In this document: piece after piece, positions 18,937 through 27,859 of the stretch
Layout of the letters: every line of letters begins with the position of its first letter
Position numbering within the stretch: the stretch's first letter is position 1
Made by a program: the position numbers and the translations under genes
Notes under the pieces: model-generated
Databases searched by the model: none
The model's input: the letters and a program-made list of their open reading frames with translations, nothing else
Told to the model about the DNA's origin: nothing
DNA from: Streptomyces violaceorubidus
GTDB lineage: Bacteria > Actinomycetota > Actinomycetes > Streptomycetales > Streptomycetaceae
Length of the DNA stretch: 64,000 nt
Reading direction: 5' to 3'
Assembly: GCF_000717995.1 (NCBI RefSeq)
Contig: NZ_JODM01000015.1
Span: 62,001-126,000, forward strand

Positions 18937-20745
18937 ATGCCGTTGAACCGCCGTACGTTCCTGAGCAGGTCCGCCGTGACGGGGGCGGGGGTCGCCCTGG
19001 CCGGCGCGGCGGCTGCTCCGGCGGCCGAGGCCGCGGCGCCCGCGCCCGGGGGCGGCCGGAAGCCCAAGCGGTACGCGCTGACCGTGCTCGGCACCACCGA
19101 CCTGCACGGACACGTCTTCAACTGGGACTACTTCAAGGACGCCGAGTACACGGACGCGGCGGGCAACGCCCAGGGCCTCGGCCGGATCTCCACCCTGGTG
19201 GACCAGGTCCGCGAGGAGAAGGGCCGCCACAACACCCTGCTGCTGGACGCGGGTGACACCATCCAGGGCACCCCGCTGACGTACTACTACGCGAAGGTGG
19301 ACCCGATCACCGCCGAGGGCGGTCCGGTGCACCCGATGGCGCAGGCGATGAACGCCATCGGCTACGACGCGGTGGCCCTCGGCAACCACGAGTTCAACTA
19401 CGGCATCGAGACCCTGCGCCGGTTCGAGGAGCAGTGCGACTTCCCGCTGCTCGGCGCGAACGCGGTCGACGCGAAGACCCTGAAGCCGGCCTTCCCGCCG
19501 TACTTCATGAAGACGTTCCGGGTGAAGGGCGCGCCGCCGGTGAAGGTGGCGGTGCTGGGGCTGACCAACCCCGGCATCGCGATCTGGGACAAGGCGTACG
19601 TGCAGGGGAAGCTGGCCTTCCCGGGGCTGGAGGAGCAGGCGGCCAAGTGGGTGCCGAAGCTGCGTTCGATGGGTGCGGACGTGGTGGTCGTCTCCGCCCA
19701 CTCGGGCTCCTCGGGTACGTCCTCCTACGGCGACCAGGTCCCCTACGTCGAGAACGCGGCGGCCAACGTGGCCCGGCGGGTGCCGGGCATCGACGCCATC
19801 CTGGTCGGGCACGCGCACGAGGAGATCGCCGAGCTGAGGGTCGTCAACGAGCAGACCGGGAAGACGGTCGTGCTGTCGGAGCCGCTGTGCTACGCCGAGC
19901 GGCTCACCCTGTTCGACTTCGAGCTGGTCTTCGAGCGGGGCCGCTGGCACGTCGAGTCGGTGAAGGCCTCGCTGCGCAACTCCAACGCGGTCGGCGACGA
20001 CCCGCGGATCACGAAGCTGCTGGCGGACGAGCACGCGAAGGTCGTGGCGTACGTCAACCAGGTCGTCGGCACCGCCACCGAGACGCTGACCACGGTCGAG
20101 GCGCGGTACAAGGACGCCCCGATCATCGACCTGATCACCAAGGTGCAGGAGGACGTGGTCAGGGAGGCGCTGGCGGGTACGGAGTACGCCGCGCTGCCGG
20201 TCCTCGCGCAGGCCTCGCCCTTCTCGCGGACCTCCGAGATCCCGGCCGGCGACGTGACCATCCGGGACCTGTCGAGCCTGTACGTGTACGACAACACGCT
20301 GGTCGCGAAGCTGCTGACGGGGGCGCAGCTGCGGGCGTACCTGGAGTACTCGGCGGAGTACTACGTGCGGACGGCCGCCGGTGCGCCGGTGGACGTGGAC
20401 AAGCTGACCAACGCGAACGGCCGTCCGGACTACAACTACGACTACGTGTCGGGGCTGACGTACGAGATCGACGTGGCGCAGGCGGCCGGTTCGCGGATCA
20501 GGAACCTCGCCTACGGCGGTGCCCCGCTGGACGACGCCCAGCAGTTCGTGCTGGCCGTGAACAACTACCGGGCCAACGGCGGCGGCGCCTTCCCGCACGT
20601 GGCGTCGGCCAAGGAGCTGTGGTCGGAGTCTACGGAGATCCGCACCCGGATCGCGGAGTGGGCGACCGCGAAGGGTGTGCTGGACCCGAGGGACTTCGCG
20701 TCCTCGGACTGGTCGCTGACGCGCGACGGCACGCCGCTGTTCTGA
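18937..20745 (+). CDS. Tat-exported 5'-nucleotidase/cyclic phosphodiesterase
   Basis: A 602-residue secreted metallophosphoesterase. ATG at 18937 follows GAGGAGAG. The twin-arginine signal NRRTFLSRSAVTGAG plus a hydrophobic Ala-rich stretch ends near AEAAAPA. The metallophosphatase domain has TTDLHGHVFNWDYF, DAGDTIQGTPLTYY, LGNHEFNYG and GHAHEEIAEL, the conserved Asp/His/Asn metal ligands. The C-terminal 5'-nucleotidase domain (about 370-595) ends with NNYRANGGGAFP, the nucleoside-binding loop type. Family knowledge: UshA/CpdB-like enzymes dephosphorylate extracellular nucleotides or 2',3'-cyclic nucleotides. Inferred role: phosphate and nucleoside scavenging outside the cell. It converges on the N-hydroxylase gene with a 24-bp gap. 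Confidence 0.9.
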   Translation: MPLNRRTFLSRSAVTGAGVALAGAAAAPAAEAAAPAPGGGRKPKRYALTVLGTTDLHGHVFNWDYFKDAEYTDAAGNAQGLGRISTLVDQVREEKGRHNTLLLDAGDTIQGTPLTYYYAKVDPITAEGGPVHPMAQAMNAIGYDAVALGNHEFNYGIETLRRFEEQCDFPLLGANAVDAKTLKPAFPPYFMKTFRVKGAPPVKVAVLGLTNPGIAIWDKAYVQGKLAFPGLEEQAAKWVPKLRSMGADVVVVSAHSGSSGTSSYGDQVPYVENAAANVARRVPGIDAILVGHAHEEIAELRVVNEQTGKTVVLSEPLCYAERLTLFDFELVFERGRWHVESVKASLRNSNAVGDDPRITKLLADEHAKVVAYVNQVVGTATETLTTVEARYKDAPIIDLITKVQEDVVREALAGTEYAALPVLAQASPFSRTSEIPAGDVTIRDLSSLYVYDNTLVAKLLTGAQLRAYLEYSAEYYVRTAAGAPVDVDKLTNANGRPDYNYDYVSGLTYEIDVAQAAGSRIRNLAYGGAPLDDAQQFVLAVNNYRANGGGAFPHVASAKELWSESTEIRTRIAEWATAKGVLDPRDFASSDWSLTRDGTPLF

Positions 20746-20769
20746 CCGGCGCCGCCCGGGGCGGCCTGC

Positions 20770-22179
20770 TCAGATCCCGTCCACGAGGGGGGTGAGCGCC
20801 CGGTGGGGGCGCGCGGACGGGATCTGGGGTCGGCCGCCCTGAAGGCCGAAGGTGGTGAAGGCGGTGCGGGCGGGCAGCGGGTACGGCTGGCGCCCGGTGA
20901 GGTCGTTGAGGATGGTCGCGCTGCGCCAGGCGGCGAGGCCCAGGTCGGGCGTGCCGACCCCGTGGGTGTGCGTCTCGGCGTTCTGGACGTAGACGTTGCC
21001 GGTGACGCAGGGGTCGAGGACGAGGCGGTGGCGGTCGTCGACGCGGGGGCGTTCGGAGCTGTCGCGCCGCATGTAGGGGTCGAGACCGGCCAGGAGGCGG
21101 CCGAGGGGGCGTTCCCGGTGGCCGGTGGCGAGGACCACGGCGTCGGTGGTGAGGCGGGAGCGGGTCTTCTGCTGCTCGTGCTCCAGGTGGAGCTCGACCT
21201 GGGTGGCGGCGATGCGTCCTGCGGTGCGGACGTGGACGCCGGGGGTGAGGGTGGTGTCGGGCCAGCCGCCGTCGAGGGTGCGCCGGTACAGCTCGTCGTG
21301 GATGGCGGCGGTGGTGTCGGCGTCGATGCCCTTGTGCAGCTGCCACTGGGCGGCGACGAGGCGGTCGCGGACCGGTTCGGCCAGGCCGTGGAAGTAGCGG
21401 GTGTAGTCCGGGGTGAAGTGTTCGAGGCCGAGCTTGGAGTACTCCATGGGCGCGAGGGCCTCGGTGCGGCCCAGCCAGTGCAGCCGCTCGCGCCCTGCCG
21501 GGCGGTGGCGGAGCAGGTCGAGGAAGACCTCCGCGCCGGACTGGCCGGTGCCGATGACGGTGACGTGCCCGGCGGCCAGGAGCGTGTCGCGGTGGCGGAG
21601 GTAGTCGGCGGCGTGCACGACGGGGACGGCGGGGTCGTCGACGAGGGGCCTGAGGGGGTCGGGTACGTGGGGTTCGGTGCCGATGCCGAGGACGACGTTC
21701 CTGGTGTGGGTGCGGCCGAGGGCCTCGGCTTCGCCGTCGGTGTCGAGTTGGGTGTAGTCGACCTCGAAGAGGCAGCGGTCGGGGTTCCAGCGCACCGCGT
21801 CGACCTGGTGGTGGAAGCGGAGCGCGGGCAGGTTCTCGGCGACCCAGCGGCAGTAGGCGTCGTACTCGGCGCGTTCGATGTGGAAGCGTTCGGCGAAGTA
21901 GAAGGGGAAGAGGCGTTCTCTGGCCTTGAGGTGGTTGAGGAAGGTCCAGGGGCTCGCGGGGTCGACGAGGGTGACGAGGTCGGCGAGGAAGGGCACCTGG
22001 ACGCGGGCGCCGTCGAGGAGCAGGCCGGGGTGCCAGCGGAAGTCGGGGTGCTGGTCGTAGAAGACGGCGTCGAGGCCGGTGAGGGGGTCGGCGAGGGCCG
22101 CGAGGGAGAGGTTGAAGGGGCCGATGCCGATGCCGACGAGGTCGCGGGGGGCGGGGGTGTGGGGCGCGGGGGTGGTCAT
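20770..22179 (-). CDS. lysine/ornithine-type N-hydroxylase (siderophore-like)
   Basis: A 469-residue FAD/NADPH-dependent N-monooxygenase of the IucD/PvdA/DesB class. The FAD Rossmann motif is VGIGIGPFNLSLAALA near the N-terminus. Other class marks are DFRWHPGLLLDGARVQVPFL, DLVTLVDPASPWTFLNHL, the NADPH site VTVIGTGQSGAEVFLDLL and VVLATGHRE. The enzyme hydroxylates a side-chain or terminal amine (lysine, cadaverine, ornithine), usually to build hydroxamate iron chelators. ATG at 22179 overlaps the decarboxylase stop by 4 nt, so the pair is coupled and the likely substrate is the amine made by its neighbour. No acyltransferase or NIS synthetase is next to it, unlike the desABCD desferrioxamine cluster. 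Confidence 0.88.
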   Translation of the reverse strand: MTTPAPHTPAPRDLVGIGIGPFNLSLAALADPLTGLDAVFYDQHPDFRWHPGLLLDGARVQVPFLADLVTLVDPASPWTFLNHLKARERLFPFYFAERFHIERAEYDAYCRWVAENLPALRFHHQVDAVRWNPDRCLFEVDYTQLDTDGEAEALGRTHTRNVVLGIGTEPHVPDPLRPLVDDPAVPVVHAADYLRHRDTLLAAGHVTVIGTGQSGAEVFLDLLRHRPAGRERLHWLGRTEALAPMEYSKLGLEHFTPDYTRYFHGLAEPVRDRLVAAQWQLHKGIDADTTAAIHDELYRRTLDGGWPDTTLTPGVHVRTAGRIAATQVELHLEHEQQKTRSRLTTDAVVLATGHRERPLGRLLAGLDPYMRRDSSERPRVDDRHRLVLDPCVTGNVYVQNAETHTHGVGTPDLGLAAWRSATILNDLTGRQPYPLPARTAFTTFGLQGGRPQIPSARPHRALTPLVDGI

Positions 22180-23534
22180 CGTGGGACGTGTCCTTCCACG
22201 AGGGTCAGGAGTGCTGCGAGGTCGTCCGGGCGGGTGTGGGGGTTCAGCAGGGTCGCCTTGAGCCAGAGCCGGCCGTCGGCGCGGGCGCGGCCGAGGACGG
22301 CGCGGCCGGTGTGGAGCAGCGTGCGGCGTACGGCGGCGACGGCGTCGTCGGTGGCGCCCGCGGGCCGGAACAGGACCGTGCTGATGGTGGGCGGGGCGTG
22401 CAGTTCGAACCCGGGGTGGGTCTCGATCAGCCCGGCGAACTCCTGGGCCAGCGCGCAGACGGTGTCGACGAGGGCGCCCAGTCCGGCGCGGCCCAGGGTC
22501 TTGAGGGTGACGGCGGTCTTCAGGACGTCGGGGCGGCGGCTGGTGCGCGGGGAGCGCCCGAGGAGGTCGGGGAGGCCTGCCTCGGTGTCGTCGTCGGCGT
22601 TGAGGTAGTCGGCGCGGTGGTGGAGGGCGGCGAGGTCGTCGGCGTCGGTGACGGTGAGGAGGCCGGCGGGGATCGGCTGCCAGCCGAGCTTGTGCAGGTC
22701 CAGGGCGACGGTGTCGGCGGCCTCCAGTCCCGCGAGCCGGGCGCGGTGCCGGGCGCTGAACAGGAGGCCGGCGCCGTAGGCGGCGTCGACGTGGAGGCGG
22801 GCGCCGTGGGCGGCGCAGCGGTCGGCGATCTCGGGCAGCGGGTCGATGAGCCCGGCGTCGGTGGTGCCCGCGGTGGCGGCGACGAGGTGCGGGCCGGGGA
22901 CCTGGGTGAGGGCCTCGTCCAGGGCGGCGGGGTCGAGGGTGCCGGCGGGGGCCGGGACGACGACGGGTTCGGGCAGGCCGAGGAGCCAGGTGGCGCGGGG
23001 CAGTGAGTGGTGGGCGCCCGCCCCGTGGACCAGCCGCAGGCCCGCTCCGTGCCGCTCGCGGGCGAGCAGGACGGCGAGCTGGTTGGACTCGGTGCCGCCG
23101 GTGGTGACGACGGCGTCGGCGGCGCCGGTCTCCGGGGCGAGGGCGCCGATGACGAGGGCTTCCAGGGCGGAGGCGGCGGGTGCCTGGTCCCAGGAGTCGA
23201 GGGAGGGATTGAGGACGCTCGCGGCGAGGTCGGCGGCGGCCGCGACGGCGAGCGGCGGGGTGTGCAGGTGGGCTGCGCACAGGGGGTGGGCGGGGTCGGC
23301 GGCGCCCTCGGCGAGCGCGGTGACCAGGACGCGGAGCGCCTCGGGGTCGCCCCGGTCGGGCAGGATCTCACCGGCCGCCTCGGCCGTCCGGGCGGCGACG
23401 GCGCCGAGGCCGCCCGCGGGCAGTGGGCCGCCGCGTGCGGCGGTGCCGGCGCGCAGGGCGTCGAGCACGGTGTCGAGCAGGGGCCGCAGGGCGTCGGTGC
23501 CGTGCGGGCCCGAGGCGAGGGGCGGCATGCCCAT
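22176..23534 (-). CDS. PLP-dependent group II amino acid decarboxylase (DesA-like)
   Basis: A 452-residue fold-type I decarboxylase. ATG at 23534 has GGAGG 7 nt upstream; a GTG at 23576 lacks such a site. PLP-binding signs are TTGGTESNQLAVLLARE, H175-H176 in GAGAHHSLPR, D250 in LHVDAAYGAG, and the Schiff-base Lys K282 in VALDLHKLGW. The class includes DOPA, diaminobutyrate and lysine/ornithine decarboxylases. Being coupled to an amine N-hydroxylase suggests it makes cadaverine, putrescine or diaminopropane that is then N-hydroxylated. I see no iron box upstream. The substrate is an inference from context only. Confidence 0.85.
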   Translation of the reverse strand: MGMPPLASGPHGTDALRPLLDTVLDALRAGTAARGGPLPAGGLGAVAARTAEAAGEILPDRGDPEALRVLVTALAEGAADPAHPLCAAHLHTPPLAVAAAADLAASVLNPSLDSWDQAPAASALEALVIGALAPETGAADAVVTTGGTESNQLAVLLARERHGAGLRLVHGAGAHHSLPRATWLLGLPEPVVVPAPAGTLDPAALDEALTQVPGPHLVAATAGTTDAGLIDPLPEIADRCAAHGARLHVDAAYGAGLLFSARHRARLAGLEAADTVALDLHKLGWQPIPAGLLTVTDADDLAALHHRADYLNADDDTEAGLPDLLGRSPRTSRRPDVLKTAVTLKTLGRAGLGALVDTVCALAQEFAGLIETHPGFELHAPPTISTVLFRPAGATDDAVAAVRRTLLHTGRAVLGRARADGRLWLKATLLNPHTRPDDLAALLTLVEGHVPR

Positions 23535-23651
23535 GAGGTGTCCTCCGAGCACGGGGGCTGGGGTTCCAGCTTCCACGCCGAGGGGCGCGTACGCCCGGAC
23601 AGCTCAGTGATCACAACCCGAAAGGGGTATCCCGGCGGCTCTCGCCCGGGA

Positions 23652-23719
23652 ACGCGGCCGGTCCCCCCGCCCTGGGCACGCGGCCGGTCCCCCCGCCCCG
23701 GGGGGCGCACCGGCCGCGT
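23652..23719 (-). terminator. terminator of pepN with a duplicated arm
   Basis: An 11-bp perfect inverted repeat, 23678-23688 with 23709-23719, encloses a C-run/G-run that can extend the stem. It lies 9 bp after the pepN stop. The left arm plus its C-run (23678-23698) is an exact copy of 23652-23672, a 21-bp direct repeat with 26-bp spacing, suggesting a small local duplication. Confidence 0.7.
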
Positions 23720-23727
23720 CCGGTGGG

Positions 23728-26316
23728 TCAGTCCGTGCCCGCCTCCCGTACGCGCAGTGCGCGCGCCAGGTCGTCGAGCTGGTCGGCGAGCTTGCGGCGC
23801 AGGGCGGGGATCGGGTCGGCGTCGGCGAGGCACTCCTGGCCGAGGCGGAGGGTGTCGGCGTCGACGGCGTGGGCGGGGAAGGCCCAGCGGCCGGCGGCGT
23901 CGGCGATGGCGGGGCCGCGGCGGGCGGCGAGGGCGACGGCCTCGGTGTAGTAGCGCGGTACGTAGTCCCGCACGAGCTCGGCCTGTTCGGGCTGCCAGAA
24001 GCCCTGGGCGGTGGCGGTGAACAGGTAGTTGGAGAGGTCGTCGGAGGCGAACATGGCCTCCCAGGCGCGGGCCTTGGCCTCGGCGTCGGGCAGCGCGGCA
24101 CGGCAGCGGGCGGCGCCCTCCTGGCCGGTGGCACTCGGGTCGGCCGCCAGCTCGGCGGCGATGGCGGCCTCGTCGGTGGCGCCGAGGACGGCGAGCCGGG
24201 TGAGGATGCGCCAGCGCAGCTCGGGGTCGAGTTCGGGGCCGCCGGGGACGGTGCCGTCGGCGAGCCAGGCGGCGATGGTGTCGGGGTGGGCGGCCGTGGC
24301 GATGCGGTGGCGCACGGCGATCAGGCGCAGGCCGGGGTGGTCGCCGTCCTCGGTGCGGCGGATGAGGTCGCGGCACAGCTCGGCGAGGGTGTGCAGGGCG
24401 GCGGGCCGCTGCTCGGCGGGGACGTAGCGGTCGGCGATCTGGCCGGCGGCGAAGGCGAGGACGCCGTCGACGAGGGCGAGGTCCGTCTCGTGCGGGAGGT
24501 GGGCGCGGGCGATGTCGAGGTAGGTGGCGGCGGGGAGTTCGCCGTCGCGGACGGCGTCCCTCAGGGCGTTCCAGACGACCGCCCGGGTGAGCGGGTCGGG
24601 CAGGCCGGACAGGCTCTCGCGCAGGGCCCGGAAGGAGTCGGCGTCGAAGCGGATCTTGGCGTAGGTGAGGTCGCCGTCGTTGAGGACGACGAGGGCGGGC
24701 TGTGCGCCCGCGGTGCCCAGGCCGATGTTCTGGCCGGCGAGGTCCGCCTCCAGGCGCCGGCGCGGGATGAGGCGGCCGGCGTCGTGGAGGTCGTGGTCGT
24801 AGACACCGATGGTGATGCGGTGCGGGCGGATGCCTCCGCCGGGCTGGAGGCTGCCGAGGTGTTTGAGGTCCTTGCGGCTCTTGGCGGGGTCGGGCCCGGT
24901 CCAGGTCCCCTGGCTGCCCCGGTGCGAGATGCCGAGGTGCCAGGTGCCGTTGTCGCCGCTGACGCTCGGGACGAGGGTGTCGACGCCGGTGGTGCGCAGC
25001 CAGGCGTCGGCCCAGGCGTGGACGTCGCGGTCGGTGGCGGCGGCCAGGGAGTCGATGAAGTCGGCGAGGGAGGCGTTGGCGAACTTGTGCCGCTCGAAGT
25101 GGGTGTTGATGCCGGCCAGGAAGTCCTTCTCGCCGAGCCAGGCGACGAGCTGGCGCAGGGCGGAGGCGCCCTTGGCGTAGGAGATGCCGTCGAAGTTGAG
25201 CAGCGCGGAGGCGGTGTCCCGGACGTTCTCGGGGGCGACGGGGTGGGTGGAGGGGCGCTGGTCGGCGTCGTAGCCCCAGGCTTTGCGGGTGACGCCGAAG
25301 TCGGTCCAGGTGTCGGTGAAGCGGGTGGCCTCGGCGGTGGTCTGGTAGCCCATGTACTCGGCGAAGGACTCGTTCAGCCAGATGTCGTCCCACCAGCGCA
25401 GGGTGACGAGGTCGCCGAACCACATGTGGGCCATCTCGTGGGCGATGACCATGGCGCGGGTCTGCCGCTGGGTCTCGGTGACGGCGGACCGGAAGACGAA
25501 CTCGTCCCGGAAGGTGACCAGTCCGGGGTTCTCCATCGCGCCGGCGTTGAACTCGGGCACGAACGCCTGGTCGTAGGAGTCGAAGGGGTAGGGCTCGTCG
25601 AACTTCTCGTGGTAGCGGTCGAAGCAGGCCCGGGTGACCTCGAAGAGTTCCTCGGCGTCGGCGTCCAGGTGCGGGGCGAGCGAGCGGCGGCAGTGGATGC
25701 CGAAGGGCAGGCCGCGGTGCTCGGTGCGCACGGAGTGCCAGGGGCCGGCGGCGACGGCGACGAGGTAGGTGGAGATCAGCGGGGTGGTGGCGGCCTGCCA
25801 GCGGCCGTCGCCGGTGTGCTCGGTGATGCCGTTGGCGAGGACGTGCCAGCCCTCGGGGGCGGTCACGGTGAGGTCGAAGACGGCCTTGAGGTCGGGCTGG
25901 TCGAAGGCGGCGTAGACCCGCTGGACGTCGTCGAGGAAGAGCTGGGTGTAGACGTAGGTCTCGCCGTCGGCGGGGTCGGTGAAGCGGTGCATGCCCTCGC
26001 CGGTGCGGGAGTAGCGCATGGCGGCCTCGACGCGCAGCTCGTGCTCGCCGGGGGCGAGGTTCTTCAGCGCCAGCCGGTTCTCGTCCAGGGCGGCCGGGTC
26101 CAGGGGCCGTCCGTCCAGGGTGACGGCGCGCAGCTGTGCGGGCTTGACCTCGACGAACGTGTCCGTGCTGTCCGTGTCGCCCCGGACGGTGAACCGGATG
26201 TCGGTCCGGGAGTCGAAGGTCTCGTCCCCACGGGTCAGATCGAGGTCGATCGCGTAGTGGTGGACGTCGAGGAGCCGGGCACGGGTCTGCGCTTCGTCGC
26301 GCGTCAGTACGGACAT
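23728..26316 (-). CDS. pepN: aminopeptidase N (M1 metallopeptidase)
   Basis: An 862-residue cytoplasmic zinc aminopeptidase. The exopeptidase motif PEFNAGAMENPG and the zinc site HEMAHMWFGDLVTLRWWDDI followed by NESFAEY (His, His, Glu ligands) are intact. An N-terminal beta-saddle domain (residues 1-200) and a long C-terminal helical ERAP1-like domain (about 540-850) complete the Streptomyces PepN architecture. It removes N-terminal residues from peptides in protein turnover. ATG at 26316 was chosen; an ATG 9 nt upstream adds three residues, and neither has a strong ribosome site. A terminator follows. It lies 130 bp downstream of the chorismate mutase gene, separated by a GC hairpin. Confidence 0.94.
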   Translation of the reverse strand: MSVLTRDEAQTRARLLDVHHYAIDLDLTRGDETFDSRTDIRFTVRGDTDSTDTFVEVKPAQLRAVTLDGRPLDPAALDENRLALKNLAPGEHELRVEAAMRYSRTGEGMHRFTDPADGETYVYTQLFLDDVQRVYAAFDQPDLKAVFDLTVTAPEGWHVLANGITEHTGDGRWQAATTPLISTYLVAVAAGPWHSVRTEHRGLPFGIHCRRSLAPHLDADAEELFEVTRACFDRYHEKFDEPYPFDSYDQAFVPEFNAGAMENPGLVTFRDEFVFRSAVTETQRQTRAMVIAHEMAHMWFGDLVTLRWWDDIWLNESFAEYMGYQTTAEATRFTDTWTDFGVTRKAWGYDADQRPSTHPVAPENVRDTASALLNFDGISYAKGASALRQLVAWLGEKDFLAGINTHFERHKFANASLADFIDSLAAATDRDVHAWADAWLRTTGVDTLVPSVSGDNGTWHLGISHRGSQGTWTGPDPAKSRKDLKHLGSLQPGGGIRPHRITIGVYDHDLHDAGRLIPRRRLEADLAGQNIGLGTAGAQPALVVLNDGDLTYAKIRFDADSFRALRESLSGLPDPLTRAVVWNALRDAVRDGELPAATYLDIARAHLPHETDLALVDGVLAFAAGQIADRYVPAEQRPAALHTLAELCRDLIRRTEDGDHPGLRLIAVRHRIATAAHPDTIAAWLADGTVPGGPELDPELRWRILTRLAVLGATDEAAIAAELAADPSATGQEGAARCRAALPDAEAKARAWEAMFASDDLSNYLFTATAQGFWQPEQAELVRDYVPRYYTEAVALAARRGPAIADAAGRWAFPAHAVDADTLRLGQECLADADPIPALRRKLADQLDDLARALRVREAGTD

Positions 26317-26400
26317 GCACGACATGCTGCCTGATGCGGTGGGCAGGGCACAGAGGCGGTTCGGTACGCGCCGTATGTCCGGTCCGTCGCGGCGGCCGCG

Positions 26401-26438
26401 GCGCCCCCGCGGGCGTGCGCCCCCGCGGCCGGGGGCGC
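26401..26438 (-). terminator. GC-rich inverted repeat after chorismate mutase
   Basis: GCGCCCCC (26401-26408) pairs with GGGGGCGC (26431-26438); outer GGCC blocks can add pairs across a small bulge. It lies just after the chorismate mutase stop and upstream of pepN, with no T-tract. It probably ends the short aroQ-type transcript. Confidence 0.45.
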
Positions 26439-26446
26439 GGCCTGTC

Positions 26447-26794
26447 TCAGTCGGAGGCCGGCGCGCCGACGCCGTTGTCCTCCGCGATGCGTTCGTGGTG
26501 GTGGATCACCTCGGCGACGATGAAGTTCAGGAACTTCTCGGCGAACGCCGGGTCCAGCTTGGCGCTTTCGGCGAGGGTGCGCAGCCGGGCGATCTGCTGG
26601 GCCTCCCGGGCCGGGTCGGCGGGCGGCAGCCGGTGGCGGGCCTTGAGGTGGCCGACCTGCTGGGTGCACTTGAAGCGCTCGGCGAGCATGTGGACGACGG
26701 CCGCGTCGATGTTGTCGATGCTGTCCCGCAGCCGGGCCAGCTCCTCGCGGACGGCGGGTTCGACGGCACCGGTACCGGTGTTGCTGGTGGTCAT
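26447..26794 (-). CDS. chorismate mutase (AroQ type)
   Basis: A 115-residue all-helical AroQ-class chorismate mutase, the expected length for a stand-alone enzyme. Recognisable segments are VREELARLRDSIDNIDAAVV (conserved Arg and Asp), HMLAERFKCTQQVGHLKA (Arg/Lys contacts) and DPAFAEKFLNFIVAEVIHHH. It converts chorismate to prephenate in the cytoplasm, committing it to Phe/Tyr rather than to tryptophan, whose genes lie further right in this window. It is monocistronic and divergent from the HExxH gene. No prephenate dehydratase or DAHP synthase is adjacent. Confidence 0.9.
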   Translation of the reverse strand: MTTSNTGTGAVEPAVREELARLRDSIDNIDAAVVHMLAERFKCTQQVGHLKARHRLPPADPAREAQQIARLRTLAESAKLDPAFAEKFLNFIVAEVIHHHERIAEDNGVGAPASD

Positions 26795-26919
26795 GGGCGC
26801 ACACCCTACGGGCGGGGGCCCCGCTCGCGCAGACCGTCTCAGGCGCTGAACGCCCTGCGGTCCTCGTACAGTGGGAGCAGGGTTCAGGAGGCAGGGTCCA
26901 GGCGTCTTGGGGGTCGGGC

Positions 26920-27819
26920 GTGGCGAACGGCGGACCGGTCGAGCACGGGTTCCCGCACCTGGAGACGGTGCGGGAGGCGGTCACGGCGCTGTACCGGCGG
27001 CTGTCGTACGACACCGTCCGGACGTTCTCGGCCAGCGTGGCCCCGGTGGACGTGGCGTTCTGCGACACGGACGACCTGTACCTGGGCACGCAGCGGGTGG
27101 CGCACGAGCTGGTGCGGCACTACCGGCTGCCCGACGCCCGCATGATCGTCTCCTTCCGCGAGATGACCCACGCGGCGAACGTGGAACTCACGGCGGGCCC
27201 GGAGTACTTCATCGAGTTGAACGACCGCTTCCGCACCCATCGCCGGGACATCGGCGCGGCGCTCGCGCACGAGGTGATGCACGTGTACCTGCACCGCCTC
27301 GACCTGTCCTTCCCCTCCACCCGGGCCAACGAGATCCTCACCGACACGGCGACGACGTACCTGGGCGCCGGCTGGCTGCTGCTCGACGCCTACCGCGAGG
27401 ACGCGGCGTCCTCGCAGAAGCTGGGGTACCTGACGCCGGAGGAGTTCGGTTACGTGCTGGCCAAGCGGGCGCTGCTGTTCGGCGAGGACCCGTCGGTGTG
27501 GTTCACCAGCCCGCAGGCGTACACGGCATACGGCAGGGGCATGGCCCGGGCGCGCCGGGACGCGCAGCAGCCGCCGCTGACCGCGGCCGGCTGGGCGGGC
27601 CGCCGCCGCTACGCCCGGGACCGCCGGCACGCGCAGGACCCGCACGCCGCCGGGGCGGCCGCGGACGGCGATGCCTACTCCTTCTCCGCCCAGCCGCCCG
27701 GACAGCTCCGGGTGTCGTTCCCCTGCCCGACCTGCCACCAGCGGATCAGGGTGCCGGTGCGCGGGCGGGTGCGGGCGCGGTGCGGGCTGTGCCGGACGGT
27801 CCTGGAGTGCGACACGTGA
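26920..27819 (+). CDS. putative HExxH metalloprotease with C-terminal zinc ribbon
   Basis: A 299-residue soluble protein with no signal peptide. The zinc motif HEVMH lies at residues 117-121, and E138/D142 in NEILTDTATTYLGAGW could give the third ligand, as in gluzincins. The preceding YFIELNDRFRTH and the gap to E138 fit a minigluzincin-like fold. Residues about 195-255 are basic and low-complexity. C269-C272 and C288-C291 (CPTC, CGLC) form a four-cysteine zinc ribbon at the end. I do not recognise a named family. A cytoplasmic protease or a protein using the ribbon to bind nucleic acid or a partner are both possible. GTG at 26920 follows a G-rich leader. It is followed 40 bp later by the SIMPL gene on the same strand. 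Confidence 0.65.
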   Translation: MANGGPVEHGFPHLETVREAVTALYRRLSYDTVRTFSASVAPVDVAFCDTDDLYLGTQRVAHELVRHYRLPDARMIVSFREMTHAANVELTAGPEYFIELNDRFRTHRRDIGAALAHEVMHVYLHRLDLSFPSTRANEILTDTATTYLGAGWLLLDAYREDAASSQKLGYLTPEEFGYVLAKRALLFGEDPSVWFTSPQAYTAYGRGMARARRDAQQPPLTAAGWAGRRRYARDRRHAQDPHAAGAAADGDAYSFSAQPPGQLRVSFPCPTCHQRIRVPVRGRVRARCGLCRTVLECDT

Positions 27820-27859
27820 TGCGGCGCGCGGGGCGCGGCGGCGCTGCTTCAATGCCCCT

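Noticed and set aside
20770..23600. Complete desferrioxamine cluster with iron box
   Set aside because: Only decarboxylase- and hydroxylase-like genes are present; no DesC/DesD homologues and no DmdR-type iron box were found.
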